Source: CAYPPG01 sp964412555 (GTDB lineage Bacteria > Hinthialibacterota > Hinthialibacteria > Hinthialibacterales > Hinthialibacteraceae). Taken from it: 64,000 nucleotides of DNA. Shown here in pieces: positions 62,428 to 64,000 of this stretch; positions within the stretch are counted from its first letter, which is position 1; every line of letters starts with the position of its first letter. The DNA lies in NCBI GenBank assembly GCA_964412555.1, contig CAYPPG010000013.1:66186-130185 (forward strand). Reading direction: 5' to 3'. The position numbers and the translations under genes are program-made. The notes under the pieces are model-generated. The model saw only the letters and a program-made list of their open reading frames with translations, was not told where the DNA came from and did not search any database.

Positions 62428-63966
62428 ATGATTTTTTATCGATTGATTTGGGTATTATTATTGGCAGTTCAATGTGTCAGTACTTTTGCTTTTGATGATA
62501 TTGTCATTAATGAGATTTATTACAATCCGCCGGAAACGCAAACGGAAGAATTCATCGAATTATTCAATCCAACCGATTCGACAATCGATGTTTCTGGTTA
62601 CACCTTCGTTGACGGAGTGTTTTATACTCTTCCGGATCGTACTACTATTGAAGCGAATCAATATTTATTGATTGTTAGCGATCCTTCAAACCGTAAATGG
62701 AGAAATACCGACAATGTAGTCGGTCCTTATAACGGCCGATTATCGAACAGTGGAGAGACATTGCGGCTTCGTTCACCGGATGGCCGAACGATCGATGAAT
62801 TTACCTATACAGACAAACATCCGTGGCCCAAGGGAGCCGATGGTTATGGATCGTCGTTAGAGCGAATTTCACCGGATTTAGACGCACAGGATTACCATTC
62901 ATGGCGCGCATCCTTGAGCCAAGCGGGAACCCCCGGTTCGGCAAATAGTGTGTCCAATACCCCCGCCTATCCCACAATAATCACATATCGAATGGATCCA
63001 TCTCATCCGACTTCAGAAGATACCGTACATATTGATATTACATTTGATGACTACGAAACAATTGAAAAAGTCCAGCTACGCCTAGAGAGACTGAATACAA
63101 ATGGGAAAATCGGTTTTGAGTCTATTCCCATGGATTTGGATGCGCAAGACAATCAAATAAGTACTTATCGCGTGAAGATTCCTGCACAACAATCACAAAC
63201 ATTAGTACGTTTCGGTGCGGAAGTGACATTACAAGATGGCAGGAATGTCATTTTGCCTCATGCCGCAGAGCCGCGTCCCTTCGAGTCCTATTTTGTCTAT
63301 GATAATGAAATCCCCTCTCTGTTACCGATTTTCTGGATTTTTCGCGAGCGAGTAACAGAAATACAAGATGAATATACTCGAGAAACCGGTATCGTCATAA
63401 AATCAACGGAAAGTGATGTGGTGGAGGTGTATGACGGTGCTGATTACCGTAGTTCACGAAACGGCCACAAAATTCGCTTTATCAAGGAAGAAGAGTATCG
63501 AGGTGACCGGACGTTGAATCTTATTCCGGAATCTCCACCGGAAGGAACTTCCTCTGGGGCGCAAGCTCCGCATGTTGAGCATCTGTCTCTCCAGTTGTTT
63601 CGCGAATTAGGAGTCCTTGCTTCCAGATGCGATTGGGTTCGCATTATTGATAGAGAAGAACAACGGCAGCAAATTGTCGTACAACAGCCGAATGAGCGTT
63701 TTCTTGAAATGAATGGGCGCGACGAAGACGGGAATCTGTACAAAATCGCGTATAACGAAGGGAAAGTATGGCCGAATCCGTGGTCAGGACGCATTCGTTA
63801 TACTAATCAAACCAATCTCGACGCTTCAGATGATGATATATTGGAAATGCTGAATACAATCAACTTTACCGAAGGAGAAGAACAATCGGCTGCGTTGCGA
63901 AAATATCTTATCATCGATAAGGTTATGCAATATTCCGTGGCAGGTGTGTGTCACCCGCCGCGCTAA
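62428..63966 (+). CDS. Exported lamin-tail-domain protein with truncated CotH-like region
   Basis: A 512-aa frame from the ATG at 62428 (62410 is a TTG alternative). A signal peptide runs through MIFYRLIWVLLLAVQCVSTF. The LTD domain follows, with VINEIYYNPPETQTEEFIEL, FNPTDSTIDVSGYTF, then YGSSLERISP (about 28-165). Later, HVEHLSLQLFRELGVLASRC with VRII, then FLEMNGRDEDGNLYKIAYNEG resembles the CotH spore-kinase-like domain of LTD-CotH surface proteins. The frame then ends abruptly, VMQYSVAGV-CHPPR-stop, where CotH proteins normally continue for over 150 residues. The last codons lie in an IS-end-like sequence. Confidence 0.75.
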   Translation: MIFYRLIWVLLLAVQCVSTFAFDDIVINEIYYNPPETQTEEFIELFNPTDSTIDVSGYTFVDGVFYTLPDRTTIEANQYLLIVSDPSNRKWRNTDNVVGPYNGRLSNSGETLRLRSPDGRTIDEFTYTDKHPWPKGADGYGSSLERISPDLDAQDYHSWRASLSQAGTPGSANSVSNTPAYPTIITYRMDPSHPTSEDTVHIDITFDDYETIEKVQLRLERLNTNGKIGFESIPMDLDAQDNQISTYRVKIPAQQSQTLVRFGAEVTLQDGRNVILPHAAEPRPFESYFVYDNEIPSLLPIFWIFRERVTEIQDEYTRETGIVIKSTESDVVEVYDGADYRSSRNGHKIRFIKEEEYRGDRTLNLIPESPPEGTSSGAQAPHVEHLSLQLFRELGVLASRCDWVRIIDREEQRQQIVVQQPNERFLEMNGRDEDGNLYKIAYNEGKVWPNPWSGRIRYTNQTNLDASDDDILEMLNTINFTEGEEQSAALRKYLIIDKVMQYSVAGVCHPPR

Positions 63967-64000
63967 TCTGACCCACCCGGAGTCACCCAGTTTGACCCGT
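63949..64000. mobile_element. Probable end of an IS21-like insertion sequence (partial)
   Basis: From TGTCACCCGCCGCGC at 63949, the sequence carries repeated TGACCCACC/TGACCC units (about 63970 and 63992), as typically found at IS21-family ends. It interrupts the CotH-like domain. The transposase genes would lie outside the window, so the family call is tentative. Confidence 0.45.

Overview
The window looks like a Gram-negative environmental bacterium from a poorly cultured lineage, for example the Hydrogenedentes/Sumerlaeota/Hinthialibacterota or PVC neighbourhood. That placement is an inference from gene content: stand-alone pseudopilins, sulfatases, Tat-signal Gfo/Idh/MocA oxidoreductases, CBM9-type surface proteins, a DUF5916 outer-membrane barrel, and many intergenic palindromic repeats. 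Genes are mostly single units or short operons on both strands. No tRNA, rRNA or CRISPR array was seen.

Layout. 1-12.7 kb: the tail of a HemW-like gene, signal peptidase I, type III pantothenate kinase, cysteine desulfurase, an M48 protease overlapping a secreted GH67-like protein, a NYN-domain protein, a cluster of small toxin/antitoxin-like genes, cysS, an oxidoreductase, a CgeB-like glycosyltransferase and a HAD phosphatase. 13-24.4 kb: exported gamma-glutamyltranspeptidase, a GH5-like protein lacking its acid/base Glu, a two-domain CBM9 protein, a large sulfatase-fold protein, an alpha/beta hydrolase followed by a decayed relative, and a pseudopilin. 24.4-27.7 kb: a HigBA module, RNase P RNA, an Nramp-like transporter and a possible structured leader. 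27.7-33.6 kb: gltB-gltD. 33.7-38.4 kb: a lipoprotein with a formylglycine-generating-enzyme fold, a hairpin-dense 400-nt intergenic region (candidate large ncRNA), a broken gene carrying a pseudopilin fragment, a SagB-type nitroreductase and a 95-bp tandem repeat. 38.4-51.2 kb: a GT2, a secreted protein, hisF, a DUF5916 protein, PrsW protease, UPF0316, two more CgeB-like glycosyltransferases around pseudogene remnants, and an aminotransferase/omega-amidase pair. 51.2-58.9 kb: a Tat-exported oxidoreductase and a complete hypABF-CDE set for [NiFe]-hydrogenase maturation, without hydrogenase genes. 59-64 kb: a Cys-type sulfatase, an Rpn-like nuclease, a pseudopilin, and an LTD-CotH gene apparently cut by an IS end at the window edge.

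How the genes work together. The hyp genes form one maturation pathway. GltB and GltD are the two subunits of glutamate synthase. The aminotransferase and amidase probably form a glutamine-transaminase/omega-amidase couple that salvages 2-oxo acids. The secreted hydrolases, sulfatases and CBM9 proteins suggest a polysaccharide-scavenging life style.

The least explained items are: (i) a shared C-terminal motif, roughly [ST]-[AP]-[IV]-x-x-W-[SE]-[LV]-[FY]-stop, on three otherwise unlike surface proteins, which may be a sorting tag; (ii) the multi-hairpin region at 35.03-35.43 kb; (iii) the structured leader before gltB; (iv) the pseudopilin fragment inside another gene; and (v) several families of intergenic palindromes.
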